The notes: generated from the sequence alone by a model not told the origin. A stretch of DNA of 64,000 nucleotides from Klenkia marina (GCF_900101025.1 NZ_FMUH01000004.1:186001-250000); one strand, 5' to 3'. Counted from the first letter of the stretch, positions 12,494 to 20,694 are shown. Numbers and translations are program-made.

Positions 12494-13326
12494 CCCGGCT
12501 GCTCGTGGTCAACGCCGACGACCTCGGCCTGACCGCCGGGGTCTGCCGTGCCGTGGCGCTGGCGCACACCGACGGTGTGGTCACCTCGACGTCGGTGCTG
12601 GCCGTGGGTCGGGCGTTCGACGACGCCGCCGCGGTGCTGCAGGACAACGAGGAGCTCGGGCTCGGCGCGCACCTGGCCATCGTGGGGGAGGACCCGCCGC
12701 TGCTCACCGCACGCGAGGTGCCCACCCTCGTCGACCGCTCGGGCAGGTTCCCGCTGTCCTACCGCACCGTGGTGGCCCGCGGGGTGGCCGGGCGGATCGA
12801 CCCGGCCGACGTGGCTCGCGAGTTCCGGGCCCAGATCGAGCGGGTGCGGGGCATCGGCCGTCCGGTGACCCACCTGGACACCCACCAGCACACCCACCTG
12901 TGGCCGGCGGTCGCCGACGTGGTGGTCGACCTCGCCGGGGAGGCCGGCATCGGGGCGGTGCGGCTGCCCGGCAGCGCCCGGCGGGGCCCGCTGGGCGCCG
13001 GCGTGCGGGTGCTGGCCGGCCGGTTGCGGCAGCGGCTGGCCTCGGCCGGGGTCGCCACGACGGAGGCCTACGCCGGTCTCGACGAGGCCGGCCGGCTCGA
13101 CGCCCGCGGGCTCGACGTGGCCCTGCGCCGGGCCGCGCGGGCCGACGTCGGGTCGCTCGAGGTCAACGCGCACCCCGGGGAGGCCGGCGACCCCGACCTG
13201 GCCCGGTTCGACTGGGACTACCGATGGGCGGACGAGACGACCATGCTGACCGACCCGGTGACGCGCCGGCTGGTGATCGCCCACGGTTTCCGGCTGGGCA
13301 CCTTCGCCGACCTGGTGGCGGCGTGA
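12490..13326 (+). CDS. ChbG/YdjC-family carbohydrate deacetylase
   Basis: This 278-residue protein has the metal-site motifs of the YdjC family: LLVVNADDLGLTAG at the N terminus (the two aspartates), LGLGAHLAIVG near residue 56, THLDTHQHTHLWPAV near 130 and LEVNAHPGE near 222. Family members remove the acetyl group from N-acetylhexosamines: ChbG acts on chitooligosaccharides, and Francisella NaxD acts on undecaprenyl-phosphate-GalNAc made by a GT2 enzyme. The gene lies directly between a GT2 gene and a methyltransferase gene with GTGA overlaps at both ends, which favours a NaxD-like role on a lipid-linked sugar over chitin breakdown. There is no signal peptide, so it acts in the cytoplasm. 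Confidence 0.85.
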   Translation: MTRLLVVNADDLGLTAGVCRAVALAHTDGVVTSTSVLAVGRAFDDAAAVLQDNEELGLGAHLAIVGEDPPLLTAREVPTLVDRSGRFPLSYRTVVARGVAGRIDPADVAREFRAQIERVRGIGRPVTHLDTHQHTHLWPAVADVVVDLAGEAGIGAVRLPGSARRGPLGAGVRVLAGRLRQRLASAGVATTEAYAGLDEAGRLDARGLDVALRRAARADVGSLEVNAHPGEAGDPDLARFDWDYRWADETTMLTDPVTRRLVIAHGFRLGTFADLVAA

Positions 13327-13991
13327 GCCGGCTGCCCGACCGGGCGGCCCGCCGTGCCTTCGCGGCCTACCGCAACGCTCCGGTCGGCCACCGCGCGCAC
13401 CTGCTCGTCCGCTGGGTGACCTGCCCCTTCGCCCCGCTCGTCGACGTCCTGCCCACCCACGGCCGGGTGCTGGAGGTCGGGTGCGGGCACGGCCTGTTCA
13501 GCACCTACCTGGCCGAGCGGTCGCCGGGCCTCGCCGTCCACGGGGTCGACATCGACGCGGACAAGGTCGCCGTCGCCGCGGCCAGCACCCGGCCGGGGGA
13601 CCGGCGCTCGTTCGCCGTCGCGCCCTCCGGTGCGGTGCCCGCGGGTCCGTGGGACGCCGTCGTGCTGGTCGACGTGCTGTACCTGCTCGACGCCGCGGGC
13701 CAGCGTGCCCTGCTCGAGGAGTGCGCGGCGCGGCTGGCGCCCGGCGGGGTGCTGGTGGTCAAGGACATGGCGGTGACCCCGCTCTGGAAGGCCCGGGTCA
13801 ACGCGCTGCAGGAGACGGTGTCCGTGCGGCTGCTGGGGATCACCGAGGGCTCGCGCGACTTCGACTTCGTGCCCCCCGACGAGCGCGCCCGCTGGCTGGT
13901 CGCGGCCGGTCTGGTCGACGTGCGCAGCCGGCGGCTGGACCGCGGGCGGGCACACCCGCACCACCTGCTGGTCGGGCGGGCGGCGTCGTGA
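13323..13991 (+). CDS. Class I SAM-dependent methyltransferase
   Basis: The protein has 222 residues. Motif I, binding S-adenosylmethionine, is VLEVGCGHGLFSTYL near residue 50, motif II/acidic loop is HGVDIDADKV near 76, and DAVVLVDVLYLLD plus LAPGGVLVVKDM form motifs IV-V. The substrate is not visible. It is the fourth of five coupled genes, so a small molecule or lipid-linked sugar of the same pathway is the likely target, such as O-methylation of the transferred glycan. GTGA overlaps occur on both sides. Confidence 0.82.
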   Translation: MSRLPDRAARRAFAAYRNAPVGHRAHLLVRWVTCPFAPLVDVLPTHGRVLEVGCGHGLFSTYLAERSPGLAVHGVDIDADKVAVAAASTRPGDRRSFAVAPSGAVPAGPWDAVVLVDVLYLLDAAGQRALLEECAARLAPGGVLVVKDMAVTPLWKARVNALQETVSVRLLGITEGSRDFDFVPPDERARWLVAAGLVDVRSRRLDRGRAHPHHLLVGRAAS

Positions 13992-14965
13992 GCGGACTGC
14001 CCGCAGTCGTGGTCACCGGTGGCGCGGGGTTCATCGGGTCGCACGTCTGCACCGCCCTGGCCGAGGCCGGGCACCGGGTCGTGGCCGTCGACGACCTGTC
14101 CACCGGGTCCGCCGACAACCTGGTCGGCGTGCCCGAGGTCGACCTCGTGGTCGCCGACGTCGCCGCCCCCGGTCTGGTCGACGTGCTGCGCTCGGTGGGC
14201 GCCGGCGTCGTGTGCCACCTGGCCGCGGCCATCGACGTCCGGGCCTCGGTCGCCGACCCGGTCGCCGACGCCACCCGCAACGTCGTGGGCACCGTGGCCG
14301 TGCTGCAGGCAGCCGTCGCGGCAGGGGTCGGCAAGGTGGTCTTCGCCTCCTCGGGCGGCTCCATCTACGGCGCCGCCACCCCGCCTCCGGTGGCCGAGGA
14401 CGCCGAGATCGCCCCCGAGTCGCCGTACGCGGCCAGCAAGGCGGCGGCCGAGCTGTGGCTGCAGACGTTCCGCCGGCTACACGGGCTGCGCTGGACCGCG
14501 CTGGCCCTGGCCAACGTCTACGGACCCCGGCAGGACCCGGCGGGCGAGGCCGGGGTCATCTCGCTGTTCGCCGACGCCCTGCTGGCCGGCCGGTCGACCA
14601 CGATCTACGGGGACGGCAGCCAGACCCGCGACTTCGTCCACGTCGGCGACGTCGCGGCCGCGTTCCGGGCCGCGTCCGGCGAGCTGGCCGAGGACTGCCG
14701 GCTCAACATCGGCACCGGCGTCGAGACCTCCGTGCGCGAGCTGCACACGCTGCTGGCCGGGCTCTGCGACGCCCCCGACCGCCCGGCCACCGCGGCGGCG
14801 CGGGCGGGGGAGCTGCAGCGCTCGGCGCTGGATGCCCGGCGGGCGCGGGCGGTGCTGGGCTGGACCCCGCAGGTGCCCCTGGCCGAGGGGCTGGCCGGCA
14901 CGGTCGAGTGGATCGGCTCACGTGCGTCGGTGTCCGCGCTGCGGGGTCCCGAGGGCCCCCGATAG
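13988..14965 (+). CDS. NAD-dependent sugar epimerase/dehydratase (extended SDR, GalE-like)
   Basis: This 325-residue extended short-chain dehydrogenase starts with the Rossmann motif VVVTGGAGFIGSHVC; the active-site serine is in SSGGSIYG and the Tyr-Lys pair is in SPYAASKAA. VYGPRQDP and YGDGSQTRDFVHVGDVA are typical of UDP-glucose/UDP-GlcNAc 4-epimerases and related dehydratases. As last gene of the coupled operon it may supply the nucleotide sugar used by the GT2 enzyme; UDP-GlcNAc to UDP-GalNAc conversion would fit, but specificity cannot be assigned from sequence. The stop codon TAG forms part of a TAGCAT hexamer that could serve as a -10 box for the next gene. Confidence 0.85.
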   Translation: MSGLPAVVVTGGAGFIGSHVCTALAEAGHRVVAVDDLSTGSADNLVGVPEVDLVVADVAAPGLVDVLRSVGAGVVCHLAAAIDVRASVADPVADATRNVVGTVAVLQAAVAAGVGKVVFASSGGSIYGAATPPPVAEDAEIAPESPYAASKAAAELWLQTFRRLHGLRWTALALANVYGPRQDPAGEAGVISLFADALLAGRSTTIYGDGSQTRDFVHVGDVAAAFRAASGELAEDCRLNIGTGVETSVRELHTLLAGLCDAPDRPATAAARAGELQRSALDARRARAVLGWTPQVPLAEGLAGTVEWIGSRASVSALRGPEGPR

Positions 14966-15006
14966 CATCGCGGGCGGTCGGGGCCGCGGCGCTGCGAACC
15001 GGCCGT

Positions 15007-15040
15007 CCCCCACCACCCCACCCTTTCGGGTGGTCGTGGG
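15007..15040 (+). terminator. Hairpin with CCACCC/GGGTGG stem and TTTC loop
   Basis: A 6-bp core stem with a TTTC loop is extended by a bulge and about six further pairs, 41 nt after the epimerase stop. It may end the glycan operon transcript or lie in the leader of the next gene. There is no U-tract. Confidence 0.35.
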
Positions 15041-15126
15041 CGCCCGACCTCACCCCGAGGTCGGCCGGGGCCGAAGATCACCGCGAGAGCCCGGACGACC
15101 CACCGGGCACGGCAGGGAGAAGCAGC

Positions 15127-15396
15127 GTGGACGACAGCCAGCAGACCGGACCCGCTCCGGTGCTCGGCGCCGCACCGTTGCTGACCCCGACCGGTGAGCC
15201 GACCGCGGACCACCCGTCGGGCCCGCTGCCGCTCACGGGCACCGGTGACGAGTCCGACTGGTGCTGGCCGCCCTACGCCCCGCCGCCGCCGGCCGACGTG
15301 CCGCGCTTCGACCTGGAGGAGTGGGCGCCGAGCTCGGTCGTCCGGCGTCCGCTCGTCCGGATGGGCCGCTGGACCCTGCTCTACCGCCGGGGCTGA
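15127..15396 (+). CDS. Small proline-rich hypothetical protein
   Basis: The protein has 89 residues and I do not recognise it. The first half is Pro/Gly/Thr-rich and probably unfolded; the second half has ESDWCWPPYAPPPPADVP and ends with VVRRPLVRMGRWTLLYRRG, a short basic and aromatic tail that could touch a membrane. GTG was chosen because GGGAGA lies at the right distance and codon use upstream is poor. It sits between the glycan operon and atpC, but nothing ties it to either. Confidence 0.5.
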   Translation: MDDSQQTGPAPVLGAAPLLTPTGEPTADHPSGPLPLTGTGDESDWCWPPYAPPPPADVPRFDLEEWAPSSVVRRPLVRMGRWTLLYRRG

Positions 15397-15501
15397 GCGA
15401 CCCGCGGCGGGGGTGGCGTCCCAGCTGCGGTTATTGTGGGACGGACCCGTCGCCGTCAGGTGACCTGAGCACCGGCCCGCCGGTGGACCCCGAGGAGTGT
15501 C

Positions 15502-15894
15502 GTGGCGACCCTGCAGGTCGAGCTCGTGGCCGTGGAGCGCAAGATCTGGTCCGGTGAGGCCTCGATGGTCATCGCCCGCACCACCGAGGGTGAGCTCGGC
15601 GTCCTGCCCGGCCACGCCCCGCTGCTCGGCGAGCTGGCGCCCGGTGGCGTCGTCACCATCCGCGTGGCCGACGGCGAGGACCTCGTCGTGGCTGCCCACG
15701 GTGGCTTCCTCTCGGTGACCGAACGCGGCGTGTCGATCCTCGCCGAGACCGCCGAGATCTCGACCGAGATCGACGTCGAGCGCGCCCGGGAGTCCCTGCG
15801 CCGCGCCGAGTCCGCCGCCGACGACGACGAGGAGGCGCTCGCCGCCGCCCGTCGCGCCCAGTCCCGGCTCCGCGCCGCCGGCCAGGCCGCCTGA
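15502..15894 (+). CDS. atpC: F1Fo ATP synthase subunit epsilon (displaced from atpD)
   Basis: Epsilon couples the rotor to F1 and regulates ATP hydrolysis. It has 130 residues: an N-terminal beta-sandwich with [35 protein letters not shown] and [20 protein letters not shown], then two C-terminal helices (from about 88) rich in Ala, Glu and Arg. GTG lies 6 nt after GAGGAG. It lies 6,058 nt downstream of atpD, beyond a terminator-like hairpin and an unrelated operon, so it probably has its own promoter; TATTGT near 15432 is a weak candidate. The genes that follow match the mycobacterial order after atpC. Confidence 0.95.
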   Translation: MATLQVELVAVERKIWSGEASMVIARTTEGELGVLPGHAPLLGELAPGGVVTIRVADGEDLVVAAHGGFLSVTERGVSILAETAEISTEIDVERARESLRRAESAADDDEEALAAARRAQSRLRAAGQAA

Positions 15895-15927
15895 GCCAGG
15901 CGGGGCCACGAGGGCGGGGGTGAGACG

Positions 15928-16332
15928 TTGAGCACCGCCGTCCTGGTCGTCGTCGCGGTCCTGCTCGTCGCCCTCGTCGCCACCTTCCTGCTCCGCCGGC
16001 ACTTCCTGCTCTCCGGGCTCGGCGCGGTCACCATGTGGTTGCGGCCGGTCGGCGCTCCGCGCTGGTCGGTGGGCGTGGCCTGGTACGCCGGCGGTGAGCT
16101 GCTCTGGTACCGCGCGCTGTCGTTGTCGGTGCGCCCGACCCAGCGACTGTGCCGCGCCGAGTTCCACGTCGAGGGCCGCCGGCGCCCCACGCCCGAGGAC
16201 GGCGCGGTGCCCGCCGACAGCCAGGTGCTGATCTGCCGCACCGGGGCCGGCCCGCAGGAGCTGGCCATGGACTCCTCGACCGTGACCGGCTTCCTCTCCT
16301 GGATCGAGTCGGCCCCGCCGCTGGGCCGCTAG
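15928..16332 (+). CDS. DUF2550 single-pass membrane protein
   Basis: The protein has 134 residues, with one N-terminal transmembrane segment (about 2-24, STAVLVVVAVLLVALVATFL) and a basic, tryptophan-containing soluble domain (WLRPVGAPRWSVGVAWYAGGELLWYR). Length, layout and its place right after atpC match the DUF2550 protein Rv1312 of mycobacteria. Function is unknown. It starts at TTG behind GGGGGTGAG; a GTG 8 nt upstream is out of frame. The gap to atpC is 33 nt, so the two are probably cotranscribed. Confidence 0.8.
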   Translation: MSTAVLVVVAVLLVALVATFLLRRHFLLSGLGAVTMWLRPVGAPRWSVGVAWYAGGELLWYRALSLSVRPTQRLCRAEFHVEGRRRPTPEDGAVPADSQVLICRTGAGPQELAMDSSTVTGFLSWIESAPPLGR

Positions 16333-16348
16333 CAGCGGGGCCGCACGC

Positions 16349-16960
16349 TCAGCTGGAGCTGTCCCGCGCGGCCCGCTGGGCGTGGACACCGCTGTGCGCG
16401 CCGGGCTCCCAGAGCACGTCGCCGCCGGGGTTGGCCGCCCGGGACAGGATGAACAGCAGGTCCGAGAGCCGGTTGAGGTACTTGGCCGTCTCCTCGTTCG
16501 TGTGCTCGGCGTCGGCCTCCAGCAGGGCCCAGACGCTGCGCTCGGCCCGCCGCGCCACCGTGCGGGCCTGGTGCAGCAACGCCGCCAGGGGCGTGCCGCC
16601 GGGCAGGATGAAGGAGGTCAGCTTCGGCAGCTGGGCGTTGTGCTCGTCGCAGGCCGCCTCGAGCCGCTCGGTGTAGGCGGCGGTCACCCGCAGCGGCGGG
16701 AACTCGGGCTCCTCGGTGATCGGGTTGCAGAGGTCGGCGCCGATGTCGAAGAGGTCGTTCTGCACGCTGCGCAGCAGCTCGAGCAGCTCGGGGGAGGGCG
16801 CGCCCAGGGCCAGCGCGACCCCGATGACGGAGTTGGTCTCGTCGACGTCGGCGTAGGCGGCCAGCCGCACGTCGGTCTTGGCCACCCGGCTCATGTCGCC
16901 GAGGTGGGTCTGCCCGGCGTCGCCGGTCTTGGTGTAGATGCGCGTCAGCCGGACCGTCAT
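16349..16960 (-). CDS. Cob(I)alamin adenosyltransferase, PduO type
   Basis: This 203-residue protein transfers adenosyl from ATP to cob(I)alamin, giving the adenosylcobalamin used by acyl-CoA mutases. Family motifs are [20 protein letters not shown] at the N terminus (ATP-binding loop), [12 protein letters not shown] near residue 37, [13 protein letters not shown] near 65, and [11 protein letters not shown] with [14 protein letters not shown] near the C terminus. It is divergent from murA with only 34 nt between start codons. Ethylmalonyl-CoA mutase, 1.7 kb away, is a natural user of its product, and MeaB is also in the window. Confidence 0.94.
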   Translation of the reverse strand: MTVRLTRIYTKTGDAGQTHLGDMSRVAKTDVRLAAYADVDETNSVIGVALALGAPSPELLELLRSVQNDLFDIGADLCNPITEEPEFPPLRVTAAYTERLEAACDEHNAQLPKLTSFILPGGTPLAALLHQARTVARRAERSVWALLEADAEHTNEETAKYLNRLSDLLFILSRAANPGGDVLWEPGAHSGVHAQRAARDSSS

Positions 16961-16966
16961 GCCCGC

Positions 16967-16972
16967 ACCCTA
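16967..16972 (-). promoter_or_regulatory. -10 box (TAGGGT) of the adenosyltransferase gene
   Basis: On the minus strand TAGGGT is followed by 6 nt and the ATG, predicting a leaderless mRNA. It lies 9 bp from the opposing murA -10 box, so the two polymerases cannot both bind at once. Confidence 0.6.
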
Positions 16973-16981
16973 CGGCCGAAG

Positions 16982-16987
16982 TACCGT
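16982..16987 (+). promoter_or_regulatory. -10 box (TACCGT) of murA
   Basis: TACCGT is followed by 7 nt and GTG, predicting leaderless murA mRNA. It is back to back with the opposing box at 16967-16972. Confidence 0.6.
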
Positions 16988-16994
16988 CAGCCGG

Positions 16995-18290
16995 GTGGAC
17001 TGCTTCGAGGTGATCGGCGGGACGTCGCTGCGCGGCCGGGTGCGCGTGACCGGCGCCAAGAACAGCGCGCTCAAGCTGATGGCGGCCGCGCTGCTGGCCA
17101 GCGGGCGCACCACCATCGAGGAGGTCCCCGACATCCTCGACGTCGCGATCATGAGCGAGGTGCTGCGCCGGCTGGGCTGCGGCGTGGAGTTCGAGAAGTA
17201 CACCGACGGCCGCGGCGGCGGGGGCGGGCGGGTCGTCGTCGACGTGCCCGACATGCCCTCCAGCGAGACCGACTACGACCTGGTGCGCCGCATGCGTGCC
17301 TCGATCAGCGTGCTCGGCCCGCTGGTCGCCCGGTGCGGGCAGGCCAAGGTGGCGCTGCCCGGCGGCGACGCCATCGGGTCACGCGGGCTGGACATGCACG
17401 TGGCCGGGCTGGAGCGGCTGGGTGCCACCGTGCACAGCGAGCACGGCTTCCTCATCGCCACCGCCCCGCGGCTGGTGGGCACCTCGATCTGGCTGGACTT
17501 CCCGTCGGTGGGTGCCACCGAGAACCTCGTCATGGCGGCCGTGCTCGCCGAGGGCACCACGGTGGTCGACAACGCCGCCCGCGAGCCCGAGATCGTGGAC
17601 ATCTGCACCATGCTGTCGGAGATGGGCGCCCGGATCAGCGGGGCGGGCTCCTCGACCATCACCGTCGAGGGCGTCACCGAGCTGCACCCGGTCACCCACA
17701 CCACCGTGCCCGACCGCATCGTCGCCGGCACCTGGGCGATCGGTGCCGTCATGACCCGCGGCGACGTGGTCGTCGAGCGGGCGGCCCCCGAGCACCTGTC
17801 GGTCGCGCTGGACAAGCTGCGCACGGCGGGGGCCACCGTCGAGCAGGTCGAGGGCGGGCTGCGGGTCGCGATGGCCGAGCGGCCCACCGGCGTCGACGTC
17901 GTCACGCTGCCGTTCCCGGGGTTCCCGACCGACCTGCAGCCGATGGCCGTGGCGCTGGCCGCGGTCTCCACCGGCACGGCGCTCATCACCGAGAACGTGT
18001 TCGAGGGCCGGTTCATGTTCGTCAACGAGCTCGTGCGGCTGGGTGCCGACGTCCGCATCGACGGGCACCACGCCGTCGTCCGCGGGCGCGAGCGCCTGTC
18101 GAGCGCTCCGGTGCTGGCCACCGACATCCGGGCCGGGGCCGGTCTGGTGCTGGCCGGGCTGTGCTCGGACGGTGTCACCGAGGTGGCCGACGTGCACCAC
18201 GTCGACCGCGGCTACCCCGACTTCGTGGAGCAGCTGCGGGGGCTGGGCGCCACCGTCGAGCGCACCACCCGCGAGGGCATCAGGGACTGA
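16995..18290 (+). CDS. murA: UDP-N-acetylglucosamine 1-carboxyvinyltransferase
   Basis: MurA adds enolpyruvyl from PEP to UDP-GlcNAc, the first committed step of peptidoglycan synthesis. The protein has 431 residues with both halves of the EPT fold; [16 protein letters not shown] near residue 20 and [13 protein letters not shown] near 315 are conserved. The active-site loop reads [10 protein letters not shown] with D125 (codon GAC at 17367) where most bacteria have the cysteine alkylated by fosfomycin. Mycobacterial MurA also has Asp here and is naturally resistant, so the enzyme should be active and fosfomycin-insensitive. GTG was chosen from the TACCGT box 7 nt upstream; the longer upstream frame runs through the divergent promoter. 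Confidence 0.96.
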   Translation: MDCFEVIGGTSLRGRVRVTGAKNSALKLMAAALLASGRTTIEEVPDILDVAIMSEVLRRLGCGVEFEKYTDGRGGGGGRVVVDVPDMPSSETDYDLVRRMRASISVLGPLVARCGQAKVALPGGDAIGSRGLDMHVAGLERLGATVHSEHGFLIATAPRLVGTSIWLDFPSVGATENLVMAAVLAEGTTVVDNAAREPEIVDICTMLSEMGARISGAGSSTITVEGVTELHPVTHTTVPDRIVAGTWAIGAVMTRGDVVVERAAPEHLSVALDKLRTAGATVEQVEGGLRVAMAERPTGVDVVTLPFPGFPTDLQPMAVALAAVSTGTALITENVFEGRFMFVNELVRLGADVRIDGHHAVVRGRERLSSAPVLATDIRAGAGLVLAGLCSDGVTEVADVHHVDRGYPDFVEQLRGLGATVERTTREGIRD

Positions 18291-18603
18291 ACGTCCCGGC
18301 CAGGCTGCGGGCCCGGTCGGCGTCCTCGGGGAAGACCAGCACGTCGGCGCGGTGCGGGGCCGGGAAGCGCACGGTCGAGCGGATGCCGGCGTCGGAGAGC
18401 ACCGCCCGCAGGGCGAGCGCGGAGTCCTTGCGGGTGAGGGTGGCGACCCGGGTGAGCAGGCCGTCCTCGGCGGACGGGCGCTTGGTCGCCTTCGGCGCGG
18501 ACGACGCGAACGCCCAGCGCAGGAAGACGGCGAGGATCGCCAGCATCGCCATGGCGATCGCCGGGCCCACGGCGTAGTGCAGGCTGCCTGCGTCGATCGG
18601 CAC
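18280..18603 (-). CDS. Small membrane-anchored protein, possible DUF2007-like domain
   Basis: The protein has 107 residues, with one transmembrane helix at about 11-30 ([20 protein letters not shown]), a basic linker, and a small soluble domain from about 50 ([20 protein letters not shown]) that may resemble the DUF2007 signal-transducing fold. Function is unknown. The start is GTG 6 nt after GGAGGAG; an in-frame TTG ten codons upstream lacks such a site. It converges on murA, and the two coding regions overlap by 11 bp at their 3' ends, so no terminator fits between them. Confidence 0.6.
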   Translation of the reverse strand: MPIDAGSLHYAVGPAIAMAMLAILAVFLRWAFASSAPKATKRPSAEDGLLTRVATLTRKDSALALRAVLSDAGIRSTVRFPAPHRADVLVFPEDADRARSLAGTFSP

Positions 18604-18670
18604 GGGCGCTCCTCCAGGATGTGCGGACTGCAACCGAGTGTGCCACCGCGTGAGGCGTTCGACACTGTGG

Positions 18671-18684
18671 TTACTGACCGGTAG
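18671..18684 (+). promoter_or_regulatory. TTAC-N6-GTAG palindrome (operator) at the ecm promoter
   Basis: TTACTGACCGGTAG lies 3 bp upstream of the TACACT -10 box, inside the promoter spacer. It is nearly identical to the site before crotonyl-CoA carboxylase/reductase (TTACTGGCCAGTAG). Its position suggests direct repression, probably by a TetR-like dimer; no such regulator gene is in the window. Confidence 0.6.
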
Positions 18685-18687
18685 CCC

Positions 18688-18693
18688 TACACT
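18688..18693 (+). promoter_or_regulatory. -10 box (TACACT) of ecm, predicted leaderless
   Basis: TACACT is followed by 8 nt and ATG with no ribosome binding site. The operator-like palindrome lies immediately upstream. Confidence 0.6.
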
Positions 18694-18701
18694 CCCCGGA
18701 C

Positions 18702-20693
18702 ATGCCGTTCCCTTCAGCGCCGAAGGACCGGGACCGCCCGTGGGTCATGCGCACCTACGCCGGCCACTCCTCCCCGGCCGAGTCCAACGCCCTGTACCGC
18801 CGCAACCTGGCCAAGGGCCAGACCGGCCTGTCGGTGGCCTTCGACCTGCCCACCCAGACCGGGTACGACCCCGACGACGAGCTGGCCACCGGCGAGGTGG
18901 GCAAGGTCGGGGTGCCGGTCAGCCACATCGGCGACATGCGTGCGCTGTTCGACGGCATCCCGCTCGACGAGATGAACACGTCGATGACCATCAACGCCAC
19001 GGCGATGTGGCTGCTGGCGCTCTACCAGGCCGTCGCCGAGGAGCACGGCCACGACGTCACGAAGCTGGCCGGGACGACGCAGAACGACATCGTCAAGGAG
19101 TACCTGTCGCGGGGCACCTACGTGTTCCCGCCGGCGCCGAGCATGCGGCTGATCACCGACATGGTCGCCTACACGGTGACGACGATGCCGAAGTGGAACC
19201 CGATCAACATCTGCAGCTACCACCTGCAGGAGGCCGGGGCCACGCCGGTGCAGGAGATCGCCTACGCGATGAGCACCGCGATCGCCGTCCTGGACTCGGT
19301 GCGCGACTCGGGGCAGGTGCCCCAGGAGCGCTTCGGCGAGGTCGTGGCCCGCATGTCCTTCTTCGTCAACGCTGGGGTGCGCTTCGTCGAGGAGATGTGC
19401 AAGATGCGCGCGTTCACCCGGCTCTGGGACGAGCTGACCCGCGAGCGGTACGGCGTCGAGGACCCCAAGCACCGCCGCTTCCGGTACGGCGTGCAGGTCA
19501 ACTCGCTGGGCCTCACCGAGGCGCAGCCGGAGAACAACGTGCAGCGCATCGTGCTCGAGATGCTCGCGGTCACCCTGTCCAAGGACGCCCGCGCCCGCGC
19601 GGTGCAGCTGCCGGCCTGGAACGAGGCACTGGGCCTGCCACGGCCCTGGGACCAGCAGTGGTCGCTGCGGTTGCAGCAGGTGCTGGCCTACGAGACCGAC
19701 CTGCTCGAGTACGACGACCTGTTCGCCGGCTCCACCGTGGTCGAGGCCAAGGTCACCGAGCTCCTCGAGGGGGCCCGTGCCGAGATGGAGCGGGTCGCCG
19801 AGATGGGCGGGGCGGTGGCCGCCGTCGAGTCCGGCTACATGAAGGGTCAGCTGGTCGGGTCCCTGGCCGAGCGGCGGCGCCGGATGGAGAGCGGTGAGGA
19901 CGTCGTCGTCGGCGTCAACAAGTTCGACTCCACCGAGCCCAACCCGCTGACCGCTGACCTCGACACGGCGATCCAGACCGTCGACCCGGCGGTCGAGTCC
20001 GCCGCCCAGGAGGCCGTGCGGGCCTGGCGTGCCGACCGCGACGACGCCGCGGTGGCGCAGGCCCTCGAGGAGCTCAAGCGGGTCGCGGGCACCGACGAGA
20101 ACCTGATGGCCGCGACGCTGGCGTGCGCGCGGGCGAAGGTCACCACGGGGGAGTGGGCCGGCGCGCTGCGCGAGGTGTTCGGCGAGTTCCGGGCGCCCAC
20201 CGGCGTCTCGGCGGCCAGCACCGGTGAGGCCGACGGCTCGCTCACCGAGGTGCGCGAGCGGGTGCGCGCCACCGGCGAGGAGCTCGGCGGGCGGCTGCGG
20301 CTGCTGGTGGGCAAGCCCGGGCTCGACGGGCACTCCAACGGCGCCGAGCAGATCGCCGTCCGGGCCCGCGACGCCGGGTTCGAGGTCGTCTACCAGGGCA
20401 TCCGGCTCACCCCGGCGCAGATCGTGTCGGCCGCGGTCGAGGAGGACGTGCACGTCGTCGGGCTGTCGGTGCTGTCCGGTTCGCACCTGCAGGTCGTGCC
20501 CGCGGTGCTGCAGGGGTTGAAGGACGCCGGCCTGGACGACGTCCCCGTGGTGGTCGGGGGCATCGTGCCCGACGCCGACGCGCGGCGGCTGCGCGAGCAG
20601 GGCGTGGCCCGGGTCTTCACCCCGAAGGACTTCGGGATGACCGACATCATGGGCCAGATCGTCGACGTCGTCCGCGAGGCCAACGCGCTCTAG
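18702..20693 (+). CDS. ecm: Ethylmalonyl-CoA mutase (MeaA type, adenosylcobalamin-dependent)
   Basis: This 663-residue single-chain acyl-CoA mutase joins a TIM-barrel substrate domain and a C-terminal B12 domain. The barrel starts with DRPWVMRTYAGHSSPAESNA and contains FDLPTQTGYDPDDEL, NTSMTINATAMWLLALYQ and QNDIVKEYLSRGTYVFPP. The B12 motif D-x-H-x-x-G is D542-G-H544-S-N-G547 in KPGLDGHSNG, followed by VHVVGLSVLSGSH. Methylmalonyl-CoA mutases share this layout, but the overall pattern is that of MeaA/Ecm proteins, and a crotonyl-CoA carboxylase/reductase gene is nearby, so rearrangement of ethylmalonyl-CoA to methylsuccinyl-CoA is the best call. Helpers in the window are PduO and MeaB. A stop-linked stem-loop repeat follows the stop codon. 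Confidence 0.87.
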   Translation: MPFPSAPKDRDRPWVMRTYAGHSSPAESNALYRRNLAKGQTGLSVAFDLPTQTGYDPDDELATGEVGKVGVPVSHIGDMRALFDGIPLDEMNTSMTINATAMWLLALYQAVAEEHGHDVTKLAGTTQNDIVKEYLSRGTYVFPPAPSMRLITDMVAYTVTTMPKWNPINICSYHLQEAGATPVQEIAYAMSTAIAVLDSVRDSGQVPQERFGEVVARMSFFVNAGVRFVEEMCKMRAFTRLWDELTRERYGVEDPKHRRFRYGVQVNSLGLTEAQPENNVQRIVLEMLAVTLSKDARARAVQLPAWNEALGLPRPWDQQWSLRLQQVLAYETDLLEYDDLFAGSTVVEAKVTELLEGARAEMERVAEMGGAVAAVESGYMKGQLVGSLAERRRRMESGEDVVVGVNKFDSTEPNPLTADLDTAIQTVDPAVESAAQEAVRAWRADRDDAAVAQALEELKRVAGTDENLMAATLACARAKVTTGEWAGALREVFGEFRAPTGVSAASTGEADGSLTEVRERVRATGEELGGRLRLLVGKPGLDGHSNGAEQIAVRARDAGFEVVYQGIRLTPAQIVSAAVEEDVHVVGLSVLSGSHLQVVPAVLQGLKDAGLDDVPVVVGGIVPDADARRLREQGVARVFTPKDFGMTDIMGQIVDVVREANAL

Positions 20694-20694
20694 G

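Noticed and set aside
18604-18701. Cobalamin riboswitch upstream of ecm or PduO
   Set aside because: Both genes appear leaderless, and the available upstream spaces of 98 and 34 bp contain no B12-box-like sequence and are too short for the element.
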